Shown piece by piece: positions 32,848-44,330 of a DNA stretch of 64,000 bases (its first letter is position 1; each line of letters opens with the position of its first letter). This stretch comes from Russula earlei. Lineage: Eukaryota > Basidiomycota > Agaricomycetes > Russulales > Russulaceae. The position numbers were made by a program, and so were the translations under genes. The notes beneath the pieces are model-generated. The model worked only from the letters and a program-made list of their open reading frames with translations. It had not been told where the DNA came from and ran no database searches. The stretch is taken from assembly GCA_025769875.1 (NCBI GenBank), contig JAGFNK010000254.1:1-64000 (forward strand). Direction: 5' to 3'.

Positions 32848-35292
32848 ATGACTCACGTTGACGTCCTCATATTGGGCGCTGGCCCTGCCGGCGTCATGTG
32901 TGCAAATGCTCTCGTTCACGCTGGGGTCAATGTGCGGATCATCGACAGGCGGTGAAATCTATTCCGTGGCTGCATTGTCTACCACCGTGACTTATGCAAC
33001 TTGCGTCCCCCCTCTCGTAGGCCATCCAGGGTCTCCGCCGGCCATGCAGACGGCATCCAACCACGTACCATCGAAGTGTTGCAGGCATGTCAAGCAGTGT
33101 TCCCTTGATCTTGCGCCGTGGTGTGCTCACATGTCAATGCAGAGTTATGGCCTTGCAGATCGGCTTCTCAATGAAGGGGCAATAATGGTCATGGCAGTCA
33201 GTATGGAAACACATTACTTCTTCGGGTCCTCATAGCGCGTTTCTTGCAACAACTTTCCGCAGGCGTTCTACAATCCTGGACCAAACGGAATCGAGGTTTG
33301 ACCTTTTGATAGACCGCCTCGCTACCCTTATCATAACTCACGTTATTGCGGGCCTCAGTGTATAGGGCGCGTGCCCGATGTGACGGCTCCTACTGCTCGC
33401 TATCCGTATGAGGTCACGTTACACCAAGGGGAGATAGAGAGCCTATTCCTAGATTCGATGAGCAAGGAAGGCTTACAAGTCGAACGCTCCATCGTTCCCA
33501 TCTCTCTACAGATATCTGAGGATCAGAAGCAACTTGCGGATCCGCACGCGTACCCAGTCAAGGTACTTCGTTTTCCGACTTGTCCGTCTCGGCGCGAAAT
33601 TACCGACCCCTGCAGGTCGTGCTGAAGCATTTGACGAGGGGAGCAGGAGACGAGACGGAAACCGTGTGGGCCAAGTTTGTCGTTGGTGCCGACGGGGCGC
33701 ATTCGTGGGTGCGCAAGACGCTCGGGATTTCGATGGACGGTGAACAGACGGGTCAGTTGTCGTCGTCGTTTACTCATCGAAACCGTCCGTCACGTCACGT
33801 CACGGCAGACTTCGTTTGGGGCGTCGTCGACATCGTTCCCTCCGATAAGACCAACTTTCCAGACACGCGCAACAAATCGGCCATCCACTCCGCCAATGGC
33901 TCTTGCATGGTTATTCCTCGTGAAGGAGATAAAATTCGCGTTTACGTCCAACTCTCCGATACAGACGCCGTGGACCCCAACACAGGTCGCGTCGATCTCG
34001 TCCGCTATGGCCCCGAACGCTTGCTGGAGGTCGCGAACAAGACGGTCAGGCCATATACGATCCATGCCGCGCCAGATGATATCGAGTGGTGGACGATCTA
34101 TCAGAGTAGGAGCTCCCCTCGCCCTTCTGGAATCCGCATTGACCCCCCGTCAGTCGGGCAGCGCGTTGCCTCGAGATTCACCGCCCACGAGCGCGTTTTT
34201 ATTGCTGGCGATGCCTGCCACACGCACTCGCCGAAAGCCGGTCAGGGTATGAATGCCAGCATGAATGACACGCACAACCTTGGTTCGCGCCGCTCATCTT
34301 CTTTATTGCAACGCCAGCTAATCTCACCTCCCCCACTGGAAGCCTGGAAATTGACCCACGTTCTGCACGGCTGGGCGGACATCTCGCTTCTCAAGACAGT
34401 GAGTCGGTCATATGCTGATCTACCTTTCCCGTCCTCAAGCCTGCGCGCTCAGTACGAGTTTGAACGCCGGAAATACGCCCAAGATTTGATCTCTTTCGAC
34501 AAGACGTTTTCTGCATTGTTCTCAGAGAAGTTTCGTGAAGACGGCAAAGGGCATGGTCCAACGCCTGAAGAATTTATCGAGTGAGTTCTGGCAGCGACGG
34601 ACCCCAAATTCTTCAATCGTAATTAATTGATGGTGCTTCCTTCCGATAAAGGGCCTTTCAAAGCTACGGCAACTTCTCATCTGGCATTGGCATACACTAT
34701 GCACCTTCGGTGGTAACTCGGACGACTCATCAGACCGCGGCGCCGAATCTTATCATCGGCCAACGCCTGGTTCCTCACATACTCGTGCGCGCGGCGGACG
34801 CGCGAGAGGTGAACATCCAGGATCTTGCGCCCTCCGATGCCCGCTTCAAGTTCTTTGTGTTCCCTGGCGAGCACATGCAGAAGGTCGTCGAACATCTCAA
34901 CCGGCCAGGGTGCTTCTTCAACAAGCACCGAGGCGCCTTTGACGTCGTCACGGTCCTGCAGGGCAGAAAAAGTACCGTTAATTATCTCGAGGTCCCCCCC
35001 GTGCTACGGCCGCACTGGAGCAAGTGAGTCCCCCCTTGATATCGACATCCCCATGGTCCCGCTGATGGGCGTCGCCGTGTTCCCCTCACGCGGTGGATAC
35101 GCAGGGTTCTTCTAGATGATACGGATGTCACTGGCACCCATGGCGGTCGGATCTACGAACGATATGGCATCAGTTGCAGTGCGGGCGCGCTCGCCGTCGT
35201 GCGTCCAGATGGCTACGTCGGAACTATTGTGCCACTGGATGAGCTCATCGCGCTCGACATGTTACTTTGCGGGCTTCATGCCATCTCTGTGA
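32848..35292 (+). CDS. FAD-dependent phenol-hydroxylase-like monooxygenase
   Basis: Aromatic-ring hydroxylase family (FAD_binding_3 plus the thioredoxin-like phenol hydroxylase C-terminal dimerisation domain); the substrate cannot be inferred. Start ATG 32848 (MTHVDVLILGAGPAGVMC with the FAD GxGxxG motif). Further landmarks are HADGIQPRTIEVLQ, SYGLADRLLNEGA, VGADGAHSWVRK (DG motif) and FIAGDACHTHSPKAGQG (GD motif). The C-terminal domain begins around 34740 (PNLIIGQRLVPHILVRAADA, RFKFFVFPGEH, VRPDGYVGTIVPLDEL). About ten short introns are needed; one at 33085-33142 has a GC donor. The expected terminal YFAGFMPSL lies in a frame one base off from the preceding PLDELIALD (near 35260), so the last residues need a frameshift or sequence correction. 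The end 35292 assumes that. Convergent with the ADIP gene. Confidence 0.82.
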
Positions 35293-35536
35293 GTCCCATC
35301 GCGTTACGCCCTTCCCACCGGAGTCCTTCGATCCCTCGGGCGGAGCAAAGCAGGGTGCGATTGCAACCGGGATATGTGCCGAGGGACGATATACACTCGT
35401 CCCGAGGATCGTTCACAATCATACGATGTGTATGTTATGTGTATGTACAGAGAATCTCGAACCGATTACGCGCGGCAGACCAAGGGGAGGAAGAGAGCGA
35501 TAACGTACAATACACGTTTCACCCAATACAACACAA

Positions 35537-38500
35537 TCACGACACACGTCGAGCTGACACGCCCGGAGCATCCTCCGGGTTATCCACTAGAACACGCCGC
35601 GGGCCACTCGTAACCGATCCTGCACCCTTACCAGCACCAGCATCACGAGCGGCAGCCAACAGCCGGCCAGCTGCACCACCCACGCGCCCCACTTCGACCC
35701 CAGGTTCGGTCACTGTCACAAGGGCAGTGGCAGGGGCGGGGGCCGACTTTGGTGCCCCAGACTTTGCGGCGGCAGCGGTGGCGGTCATCTTCCTAGTTTT
35801 GATGCCGCCTCCGCCGCCACCGGCGTTAGCCTTGGCGACGGCGGCAGGTCCGCCTTTGAGCCGTCGCCGAATTGTGTTCTCCTTCTCTGGCGCGCGTGGG
35901 TCCCTCGTCGTCCCGGCGACGGCGTCCACCTCCATGTCGACCTCAGCGACGACACCGCCACCCGCGTCCAAATTGGGATTCGTCCTGCCGGCGTTGTCTT
36001 TCGTCTTCGCATTAGCGTTTGCGTTTGCGTCCGCGTCGTGGTCCAGTTCGGCCTCGCGGGATGTGCGCTTGGACGATGAACGTCGGCGTTTCCCTGCGCC
36101 TGCCGCATTGCTGGTTGTGCCCGCGCTGAGGGGCGCAGGTGCGGGCGTGGGCACGGAGGTTGACGGCAGGACCGGTGGCGGCTCGAAGACGGGAGCCGCA
36201 GGCGCCGTGAACCCACCGGGGGGTTGTTGACGGATTGGATTAGGCAGAACGAGAAGATGGGAGATAGACGGCTTTTGCCCGGCGGTTGCCGCACTCTCAG
36301 GCGAGTCAGCGAGCATGAGGATCCTGCTCAACGGGCTGGGCTTGGCCGGCGAGTATGCGTGCGACATGTTGCGCGCCAACGGTTTTGCGATCGGGAATGA
36401 CGGTGGCGGTGGGAGTTGGCTTCGTGACTCGCACTCTTCGGGTGATGCAGCTGGGACAACTTTGTCCGGAGCGACTGACATTTCTCTTACGGCTGCGGAG
36501 GAGCACGAGGAAACTACATGTGGCGGAGGGAACGGAGGCGTCGTTGATGGTAAGAGGAGCGGCCCTGACGGCGCGATGAGGGAGACGGGATGTGGAGGGA
36601 GACTAGACTCTGGTGAGGGTGGTGGTAGGACGAAAGGGGTTGGCAGGAGCGATCCTGACACGGTCGAGGGGATGACCTCCGTTTCGAAAGACGCCTCGAC
36701 TCGCTTGCCTGTCAGTCGTCTGGGGTGAGAGACAGAGGACAAGCGTTTCGCAGAGACAGAGGCCCTCTTGGCTTTCAGGGGAGTTTTGTGGCCAAGCTTT
36801 GCGCTGGACTTGGAACGAGTCTTGCGGGGAGAAAGGCGCCGTGGATGAGGTTGTGCTTCTGGCGCTGGGGAACGCTTTGCTGGCAAATCCCCCTTTGAGC
36901 TCTTCTCAACTTGCATTGACTTGAAATCGATGGAATGGTGAGCATGAACTACGCACGCGGAAAGCGAGATGAAACGACATACGTTTGGTTCGGGGACAAG
37001 TCAATCCTCTGCCATGTTGAGATTCCAACGTTGAACCAGCCACCGTCTCATCAGTTGGGGGGAGGTGAAGGGCTAGCTTGCCATGTGCAATAGGGACGTC
37101 TTGCGAACGACTAGCGGGCGCTAGTTTTCTCTCTTTCGCTCTCTCTTTGAGCAGAATCGTTAACTCGTCGTATTCTCTCTCGGGTGGAAGAGGGGGAGTA
37201 CTCACTCAGTTCCTCACGTAGCCCGGCTATCGTAGTTCGCAATTCTTCTACCTCCCATTTGTGCGCTTTTATGTCCGACTCTGCCGCCTTCTTTGCCAAG
37301 TCGGCTAGCGAAATTTGTGATTTCGAATTCGACCCGGAGGCGACAGCAGCAGGGTTCTCAGAAGCCCTCAGCGTCGCGAGCGCATCTTGAAGCGCAGTGA
37401 GCAATGTTCTTAGCCGTTCAAAGGCAGCATCGGGAGCGCCGAGGGGGAAAAGGTCGATCGCAGCCAAGGGAGGAGGCTGCGCTTACAGCGTCAGATGCGG
37501 CAACAAAGGGATGGGGGCACAAAAAGTAGAAGGGGACGTACAAAGTCCAAGTTGTCAGGGTTGGAACTGACGGCCTTGTGTAGGATCTTGCGCACCGCAT
37601 TGGCTGCGTCCACGGTGAGGCTCTTCAACTCGGCGTTCTCCTCTCTGAGCAGAGCACATGTCTTCTCTGCCTCCTCGAGCGCCCCCTCGACGAAGCCCTT
37701 TTGCAGCGCAACCTGAGAACTCGCACTATCCACCAGCGCGGACGCATTCGCGGGCTGTGAAATGGTCATCCCGCTAGGGAGACTTCCGATCTTGAGCTGG
37801 GAATCGGCAAGCTTGTTCCATCGCTCACGCATCGCTTCGATCTCCTTCTCGCGCCTCTTGAGCTCAGCGACGTGTGTCGCACGCAGCGCCTGCAACGATG
37901 CGCGCGCGCGTTGCAAGTCGCCCATCGTCTGCTTGTGCGCAGCCTCCGCCTGCGTTTGCGCGTGGTTCGCGATCCTAACTCCCCAAACTCTCAGCATAAG
38001 AGAAAATAAGAAAAAAAAAAGTAAGAAGAGTGGTAACTTCGAACCGGGGACGACAACAAGAAAAGAACAAGACAGAACCGTGGGTAGCATACTGACGTCA
38101 ACTTGGCTCTCGCCGCTGCCGTCTCACGCTCCGCGCCTTCGGCAGTTGCGGTCGCCGCACCGTGCATCGTGCGCAGGCGCTCATTGTCATACGAGAGCGT
38201 GCGGACCTTAGTCGTGAGCTCTTCGGCGCGCGTCATGTCGTCCTGTGTATGGGATGCACAAAAGTCTTGTAGCCTTGGGGATGGGGAGAACATACCACTC
38301 GTTGACTTAGCATGGAGAGTAAGCACTTGGTCAATCCCTCTGCATCTGCGGTCGACAGCCCATCGAGGGAAAGGCCGGGGGGGACCGCGAAGCCATGGGA
38401 GATCAGTTGGGCATTGATGTACTGGAGGGTTGATGTTGAAGATATTGACAAAGACGAGGACGATGCAGACGAAGAGATGGAGATTGGCGATGGAATAGGT

Positions 38501-38556
38501 GATGGTGCCCAATGGACAGAATTCTTTGTTGCTGGTGTCTGTGTCTCAGCGGCCAT
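35537..38556 (-). CDS. ADIP-type coiled-coil protein (afadin/alpha-actinin-binding domain)
   Basis: Start ATG 38556 (MAAETQTPATKNSVHW), stop near 35537; about six exons, roughly 900 residues. The N-terminal part contains YINAQLISHGF, PPGLSLDGLS and CLLSMLSQRV. After introns a long coiled coil follows: MTRAEELTTKVRTLSYDNER, ANHAQTQAEAAHKQTMGDLQ, LQALRATHVAELKRREKEIE, RERWNKLADSQLKIGSLPSG and KGFVEGALEEAEKTCALLRE. This order fits the ADIP/SSX2IP-like family, whose fungal members are linked to spindle-pole or cytoskeletal roles. The last exon (36916-35537) is a 459-codon basic, Pro/Ser/Ala-rich disordered tail with KKxKR-type patches and GGGGGG. Function in fungi is inferred only. Its antisense strand is open for 340 codons from 35199, a composition effect. 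Confidence 0.78.
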
Positions 38557-39412
38557 GCGAGTGAGAAGGACTGAAAGGAAACGTTGGCCGCCTCCGCCTT
38601 GGCTCATCGACTCATCACGTGGTCGCGTCTAACATTTAATCGATTTTCTATCCATTATTGTATGTACTATACAGTAATTGCCATCCGTGTGGGTGTTGGG
38701 GAACAACAGCCACGATGCTGGTTCCAGGACCCTCGCAAAGAAGCTAATGGGAGATCCAGTGCATCGGGCGCGGGGAGGACAGGCTCGCAACCTCGAGTGT
38801 GTAAGGAATCTCCCATCAGTTCTCATAGGGACCAAGTTTCTAGCAATCGTGTAGGGGGGAAGAGAACAGGTGCCGTGGAGCGAGGAAAGAGAAGGTGCAT
38901 GGCAACATACCAGCAGCAGTGACCCACAACGATGCAGAGGTCCGTGCCGTACGAGAACGAGAATACGAAAGGCGGGCAGATGACTATCTCCTGAATCGGC
39001 TCCAAGGGGATGGTGTCGCTGCCACCAAAACCGACGGGGGACACACAGGGCAGGACTAGCCGTCCGTGTTTAAAAGACGATTTTCTGCACGCTGTCGCAG
39101 TTGAAGACTTGGCGAACACCTCGGGAACGTACTGTACTGGTCATGAGCACGCCACGGCGATTCGCTTTCATTGTGCCGTGGCGCCATTGCAAGAATCAAC
39201 CTCTTCACCACTATATCAAGCCGGGGAGGGGCGTAGGAAGGGTTCACGAGAAGACCCGTGGGGAGTGGGAGGAGAGTCACCTCACCGTCTTATCGATCGC
39301 TTCGTCGTCGTGGCGCCTATTCCCATTGTTATTAATACGAGATTTTGATAGGCAGCCTGATCATGAGAGCCAAGATGCCATGCCATCAAGTATACATCGA
39401 TGTAAACGTTTA
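38557..39412. other. Intergenic between ADIP and RXT3 genes
   Basis: 856 bp containing the ADIP promoter and the RXT3 3' end. A minus-strand open stretch around 39119-38940 includes SDTIPLEPIQEIVI followed by hydrophobic residues, but I could not extend it into a recognised gene with splice sites. Confidence 0.4.
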
Positions 39413-41979
39413 TCATGACCGCGCCCAACGCCATCGCCGCACCTCGATGGCCCATCCCTCCCGTGCGCCGCTACTAGACTCCGAATCCGCAGGCGGAAGC
39501 GGTGCGTCCTGCAACAGGCGCACTTCGCCCTCTACAAACTCGAGGTTCGACAGGCGCAGCTCCCGCTGTAGCAGTACCGCGTCGCCAGCCTTGGTAGCCT
39601 CAGAATCTAGATCAGCCTCCCCTGGTAGGGGAAGCAGTGACCTGTCCTTCTCCACATCGTCCATTGTCGAGCGTTCCGAGGAGCCAAATCTCCCAACGCC
39701 GCCGGTCGTTCGCTCCCTTATGCGGCTGCTGGCTTTCCTCATCGTCAAGGAACGCTTTCGTTTTGCCTGAGTCTCCATCTCCTTCGCCATTCTTGGTAGT
39801 CGCATTACCGGCGCTCTCTGCATCGGCTTCTGCGCCAGCGTAATACATCCGCAACAAGAAGCGTTCCACGGCTGTCTCGAGCTCGATACCACGCGGCACT
39901 GGTAGCGCACCGGCGCCAACATCGTCCGCTTCCGTATCCATAGCATCTTCCGTACCCTCTTCGTCAACACGTCTCCGCTTTCGCAAGCGGGGGGAAATAG
40001 CGGGAGATAGTAGCAGACGCGGGTCCATAACGGCCTCGCGAAGCGCATCGGGCTCGTACTTGAACCTGCAGATAACAGGACTCATCTGATCAGAGAAATA
40101 AAAAGGAACGCTAAACGGTTGCTGCCAAAAACGTACCCGGGAAGCGCACCACTGCGGCCGCCTTCAAATACAATCGTCACGCGCGCCGCAAGCGCATCGA
40201 CGTCCATATCTTCCTCGTCTTCCTCTTCCATCTCGTCGCTGTCCATGTCCTCATCTGTCTCATCAGAGTCCGGCACTCCCGACGCGCCTACACCGACGCC
40301 GCGTGCCCGTTTCGTCCGCCCACCAACCACGCCAGACGCGGCAGCGCTCGCCGCAAATCCCAGCACTGCGCCACGCTCCGTCGCGTACTCCCCAAGGCGT
40401 TGCTTACGATTCTGGCGTCCGAGCCCAGGAGCGTGATGCGCTGTTCCACCCTGCACGACCCACGAACGTCAACATTTTTCCCAAAGACAAGAATAAAAGA
40501 TTGTTCCGTGACCCACCTTGACAAATGTTAAGTCCAGGATCTCTATCCCTGCGCCCTCGTGCCCGTTTCCCCATCCAGCACTGAAGAATCCCCGTCCGTC
40601 GTCTTCAGGGTCGCCGCCTGACCCTGGCTCAGGCGCAGTGCCCATACTGCCAAAGTACCTCTCCGCGGCGGGCACCACCTGCACCTCGACCCGGGCATCC
40701 CGCCCACGGCGCCTTGCCTCCCGTACCTCGCTCCACCGCACGCGACCAGCATGCACCGCGGCGGAAATAATGTCCGAGTCGTCTGTATATGGACCGCTGC
40801 CCCACACGCGTGGATGTGCGGGTCGCACGCGGGGCAGTGCGAGGGCCGGAATGTAGAGCGTGGCCCGTGCGACCGTACGATTGCGCGGTAGCGGTAGCGG
40901 ACCAAACGGATGAACGAACGCCCCAAGATGGACGGAAGGTAGTGCTAGGCGAGCGCGCGGGTGAGCCACTGTTGGCGTGTGTGAATGGTGCCCGCTAGCC
41001 GTCGGAAAGTGTGAACGTGCATGCACGTGCTGATGCTGATGTTGGTGCTGGTGTTGGTGCGTATGGGTGTGAGGACGCGAGTGTGTGTGTCCATGCGGGT
41101 GTCCATGTGGATGTGGGCTCACTCCAGGGTTTTGAGGTAATTGTGGAGGCGGCGCTCGTAGGTCCGGGGGAGGGTGAGTCGGATGATGGCTGTGCAAGTG
41201 TTGATGTGGGTACGAGTGCGAATGAGAGTGGGTATGCGAATGCTCATATGACGGTGGTGCGTGCGTATGGTGTGCATCTGGATCAGGATGCGATGGTCCT
41301 GAAGTCTATGGAGATGTGAGCGCATGAGCATTATTAGCGATTCCCCCGAAGTGTAGTAGGACATACCTGAGAGTACGAGTAACCCACATGGGACGTACCA
41401 TCATCAACCTTGAGGGGCAGAGGTGCTGGTGCCATTGGATGGATATAACCCATGCCTTCGCGTTGATGGGGTTCCTTCTCTCGTGGATCTCTCTCCCTCT
41501 CCTTTTCCCTTTCCTTTTCTCTTTCCCTATCCCGGTCTCGCTCTCTATCCCTCTCCCTCTCCCTTTCGCGCTGCCGAATCCTCTCGTAATTGATGTCCCT
41601 CTCACGCTCGTGGTCTAATTCCATGGGCGGTCGCCCAGCTTGTAGTGGAGGCGCGCTGGTCACTGGCGGGCGGGGACGAGGTTCTCGTACAGGCGGAAGC
41701 GGGGGCGGAGGGGCAGAAAATGGAGCGGGATGCGGGCGAGCTCTTCCACGATCACGTTCGCGGTCGCGATCACGATGATGCACCTTCCCTTCGAAACGAT
41801 CACGTTCACGGTCGTCCTCAAGAAGGGGAGCCGGGCCAGGACCTAGTGAGAGGGCCATCGACGAGCGAGTCTCTCTTTCCCTCTCTCTCTCCCGTTCTCG
41901 TTCTCGTTCCCTGTCCCGTTCCCGTTCTCGTTCCCTGTCCTTGTCTCTATCTCTATCCCTGTCCCTATCCCTATCCCTA

Positions 41980-42011
<32 letters not shown>

Positions 42012-42953
42012 TCTATCCCTGTCCCGTTCGCGGTCACGGTCCCTGATTATCGTGCCGGGTGCCAGGGCAGGCCCAGAGAGAGGGACAGGAGTAGCGGACG
42101 ATGAGCCCAGGCCAGTTACGGGCATCATCACGCGGCCGAGTGATAGGTTATTCCCACGATCACGTTCTCTCTCCCTCTCAGGCGGGGGCTGCAGGCTGGA
42201 CATCACCGGTGCCGCTCCATCTGGCCGTGGAACCCAGCGTTGGGGAGCAGGAGGTCCCGGAACCGGCAAGGAGGACGGTATGGGAGGTGCACCGGCAGTG
42301 GAAGAGGGTGGCAAGGACGGGGCAGGCGGCGGTTGGTACGGCGGGAAGTGTGGAGCAGGTAAGCCAGTGTACATAGGAGAGGGCTCATGGAGGACAGATG
42401 GGGGTGGGGAGCCTGAGAAGGAAGCATGGTGGGCAGAGGGCAGGTGTGGGGTGTGTGGTTTGGCGTGTGAGATGGGGGGAGTGTACTCGTGTCGATGTGT
42501 GTGGGGATGGCCATGTGGGATGGTAGGCTGAGGGGGAGGAAGATATACGGGTCCGTGTGCACCGCGAGGAGGCAGAAATCCAGGCGCGGAGCCCGGCCCG
42601 ATGGAAGGGGAATGCTGCTGGGCTGGTGGGGGAGGGGGATAGTCTGGATAAGGCTCACGGCGGTCGAATTCTTGTGGACTGCGATGCGGCGGATGCGGCG
42701 GCCGGTGGTGAGGAGGGGGTTGGGCCGGGAAACGGTGGTCTGGACGGTCGCCGTGCGGCGAAGGTAGATGGTGTTGCTGTTGTTGTTGGTGTTGTGCTTG
42801 TCCCTGGGGTTGATGGTGATGAAGCGACTGTTGTGACTGGGCCTGCTGCTGGGCCTGTTGCTGCTGCTGCTGCTGTTGCTGTTGCTGCTGCTGCTGTCTG
42901 CGCTTTGTGAGCTCTTCGGAGGGGGAGGTTTGAAGTAGGTCAGCTACGTTCAT
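39413..42953 (-). CDS. RXT3: Rxt3-domain protein, Rpd3L histone deacetylase complex
   Basis: Subunit family of the large Rpd3 histone deacetylase complex, nuclear. Start ATG 42953 (MNVADLLQTSPSEELTKRR) followed by a poly-Gln tract, then several hundred His/Pro/Ser-rich residues and an extreme Arg-Asp/Arg-Glu repeat (about 42040-41880 and again to 41460). The Rxt3 domain starts around 40900: ATLYIPALALPRVRPAHPRV, YTDDSDIISAAVHAGRVRW, RVEVQVV, DPEDDGRGFFSAGWGNGHEG. It continues past an intron with HHAPGLGRQNRKQRLGEYA. Later exons hold VTIVFEGGRSGALPGYVF, FKYEPDALREAVMDPRLLLS and a final WAIEVRRWRWARS. The splice between the frame ending near 39650 and the terminal frame is unresolved, so the extreme C-terminus is provisional. 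Confidence 0.82.
41470..42050 (-). repeat. Arg-Asp/Arg-Glu coding low-complexity tract in RXT3
   Basis: Hexamers of the CCCTGT/CCCTAT/CCTCTC type on the plus strand encode alternating RD and RE dipeptides on the minus strand. The densest part, 41880-42040, is almost pure, and a second block covers 41470-41600. RD/RE arrays are typical of nuclear speckle and RNA-processing proteins, unusual in an HDAC subunit. Confidence 0.85.
42848..42898 (-). repeat. CAG/CTG tract encoding poly-Gln
   Basis: About 17 CTG/TTG codon complements on the plus strand give a glutamine run on the minus strand starting 20 residues into the RXT3 protein. Followed by further Gln/His-rich codons to about 42770. Confidence 0.9.
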
Positions 42954-44330
42954 TGTGGGAAGAGGGAAAAGATCCAGTGGTGTTCATGTTTGAGCGCGCG
43001 TAACTCGAGCCACCCGCGTTCAGGCACTGATCGAGATCCTCGACTAGGATCACCTGATCGACAAATGTGCGCTCTAAACAGTACTTGTATCCCCATTTCC
43101 AATCTCATTTAATGTCGCAAAGCAGTCGAGCCAAAAGTTTCTGTTTGATTTGTTGCTTGCCGTGATCTTTCGTGGCCCGTAAGCGAGCAAGCGAATACTT
43201 TGTCCAAATATTTGTTTATATGTTCCATTTCACTCGCCAATCATTACCATAATGCAGTTACTAGGCCGCCCATCTCTACTGCACCTGTTACCATGACATG
43301 GTTTGTTGATTGAGCACAGAAGCACTGGACACTCAAAGTTGAGATTGATCTTGAGCTGTTTTTGAGAATAAGAGAATCTACTGTTGAGATCTCCCACTTT
43401 TTATACCCTAAGAATTAGGAAGGGTTTATATCAGTGGCAATCCATGCATAGCACAATAGAGCCAGGATCAGAGTCACATGTGATGAGAATAGATGGAAGA
43501 AAGCCAATAAGTGATCACCACCAAGATTTATATATCTGAACTTGCATTTATGCACTATTAGAGGTCTATGTTGAAAAATTGGGAGGGAAATTATAATTTA
43601 TTTCATTGCATTATATTTTAAATATAATGACAATATAATGCAATAAAATCCATCATAATTGCCCTCCCAATTTTCTGACATATTACTGGATCCCATCCAC
43701 AAAACAAACTGTCACCAGAAGTGACTGGAATTACTAGACTAGTTATTTCCAGTACAAAGTTTTCCTGATGTAAATACATTGCTCTGTGGCAAACTTGCCA
43801 CTCCTCCACCTCACTATGCCAACTTTTCAATCTCAATTTGGTTGATGTGCAGACCCTGTCCATGACCAGATAGGGTGAAAACTACATGTGGGCCCAACTC
43901 AAGCCTTAGTCAAGTCATGGTATGGTAGAAGACTATACCCCTTGCATTATAAATGGGCAGATCCATCCCCATACACAATAATATGAAGGCTCTCTGGAGC
44001 ACATACAGTATAAGACACATATTGGGCTGGTGCAACTGTTAGCTAATACATACTCCTACTGTGAACTTGACATCAGGTACCATCTGACTCATCCTGTAAT
44101 CTCAATGGGAGAAAGAAGCATTCTAGGCAAGATGTATTGTTGTTTTATGATCCATTTAGATATCAAATATTGGTCATGAACTCACCTGACACATTTGGGC
44201 ATGAAGGCTGTAAAATGTAGAATGAGCAGCTGATCTAATTAAGAGGGCAGCATGAACATAACAGGAACAATCATTGTCAGGGATGCTGGCACTAGAAACA
44301 CCATACCAGAACTATCATACTGTAGCCTAC
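42954..44330. other. Intergenic, repeat-like, with a MITE
   Basis: 1.4 kb at the right border of the gene island. The first 350 bp are the RXT3 upstream region. Beyond about 43250 the DNA is AT-richer and repeat-like. Apart from the palindromic element at 43569-43680 no feature is supported. Confidence 0.45.
43569..43680. mobile_element. Palindromic MITE, TA target duplication
   Basis: 112 bp, almost wholly an inverted repeat. The left arm begins TGTTGAAAAATTGGGAGGG; the right arm, reversed, begins TGTCAGAAAATTGGGAGGG. The arms meet around TTTTAAATATA. TA dinucleotides flank both ends (43567-43568 and 43681-43682), as expected for Tc1/mariner-mobilised MITEs. No coding capacity. Confidence 0.75.

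Noticed and set aside
35199..36230. Long plus-strand ORF (343 codons) continuing from the monooxygenase
   Set aside because: Only its first codons belong to the monooxygenase. The rest is antisense to the basic tail of the ADIP-type protein and lacks any domain.
32848..38556. Secondary-metabolite cluster around the FAD monooxygenase
   Set aside because: Neighbours are a DNA polymerase subunit and a coiled-coil protein, with no synthase, transporter or regulator of a pathway.
38823..39280. Possible small gene with an IPLEPIQEIVI segment, considered as a GPI-anchor enzyme subunit
   Set aside because: I could not find adjoining exons or the family's other motifs, and frames change without splice signals.
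41941..42531. Plus-strand Ser-Leu and Ser-Arg repeat ORF
   Set aside because: It is the complement of the RD/RE tract of RXT3 and has no independent support.
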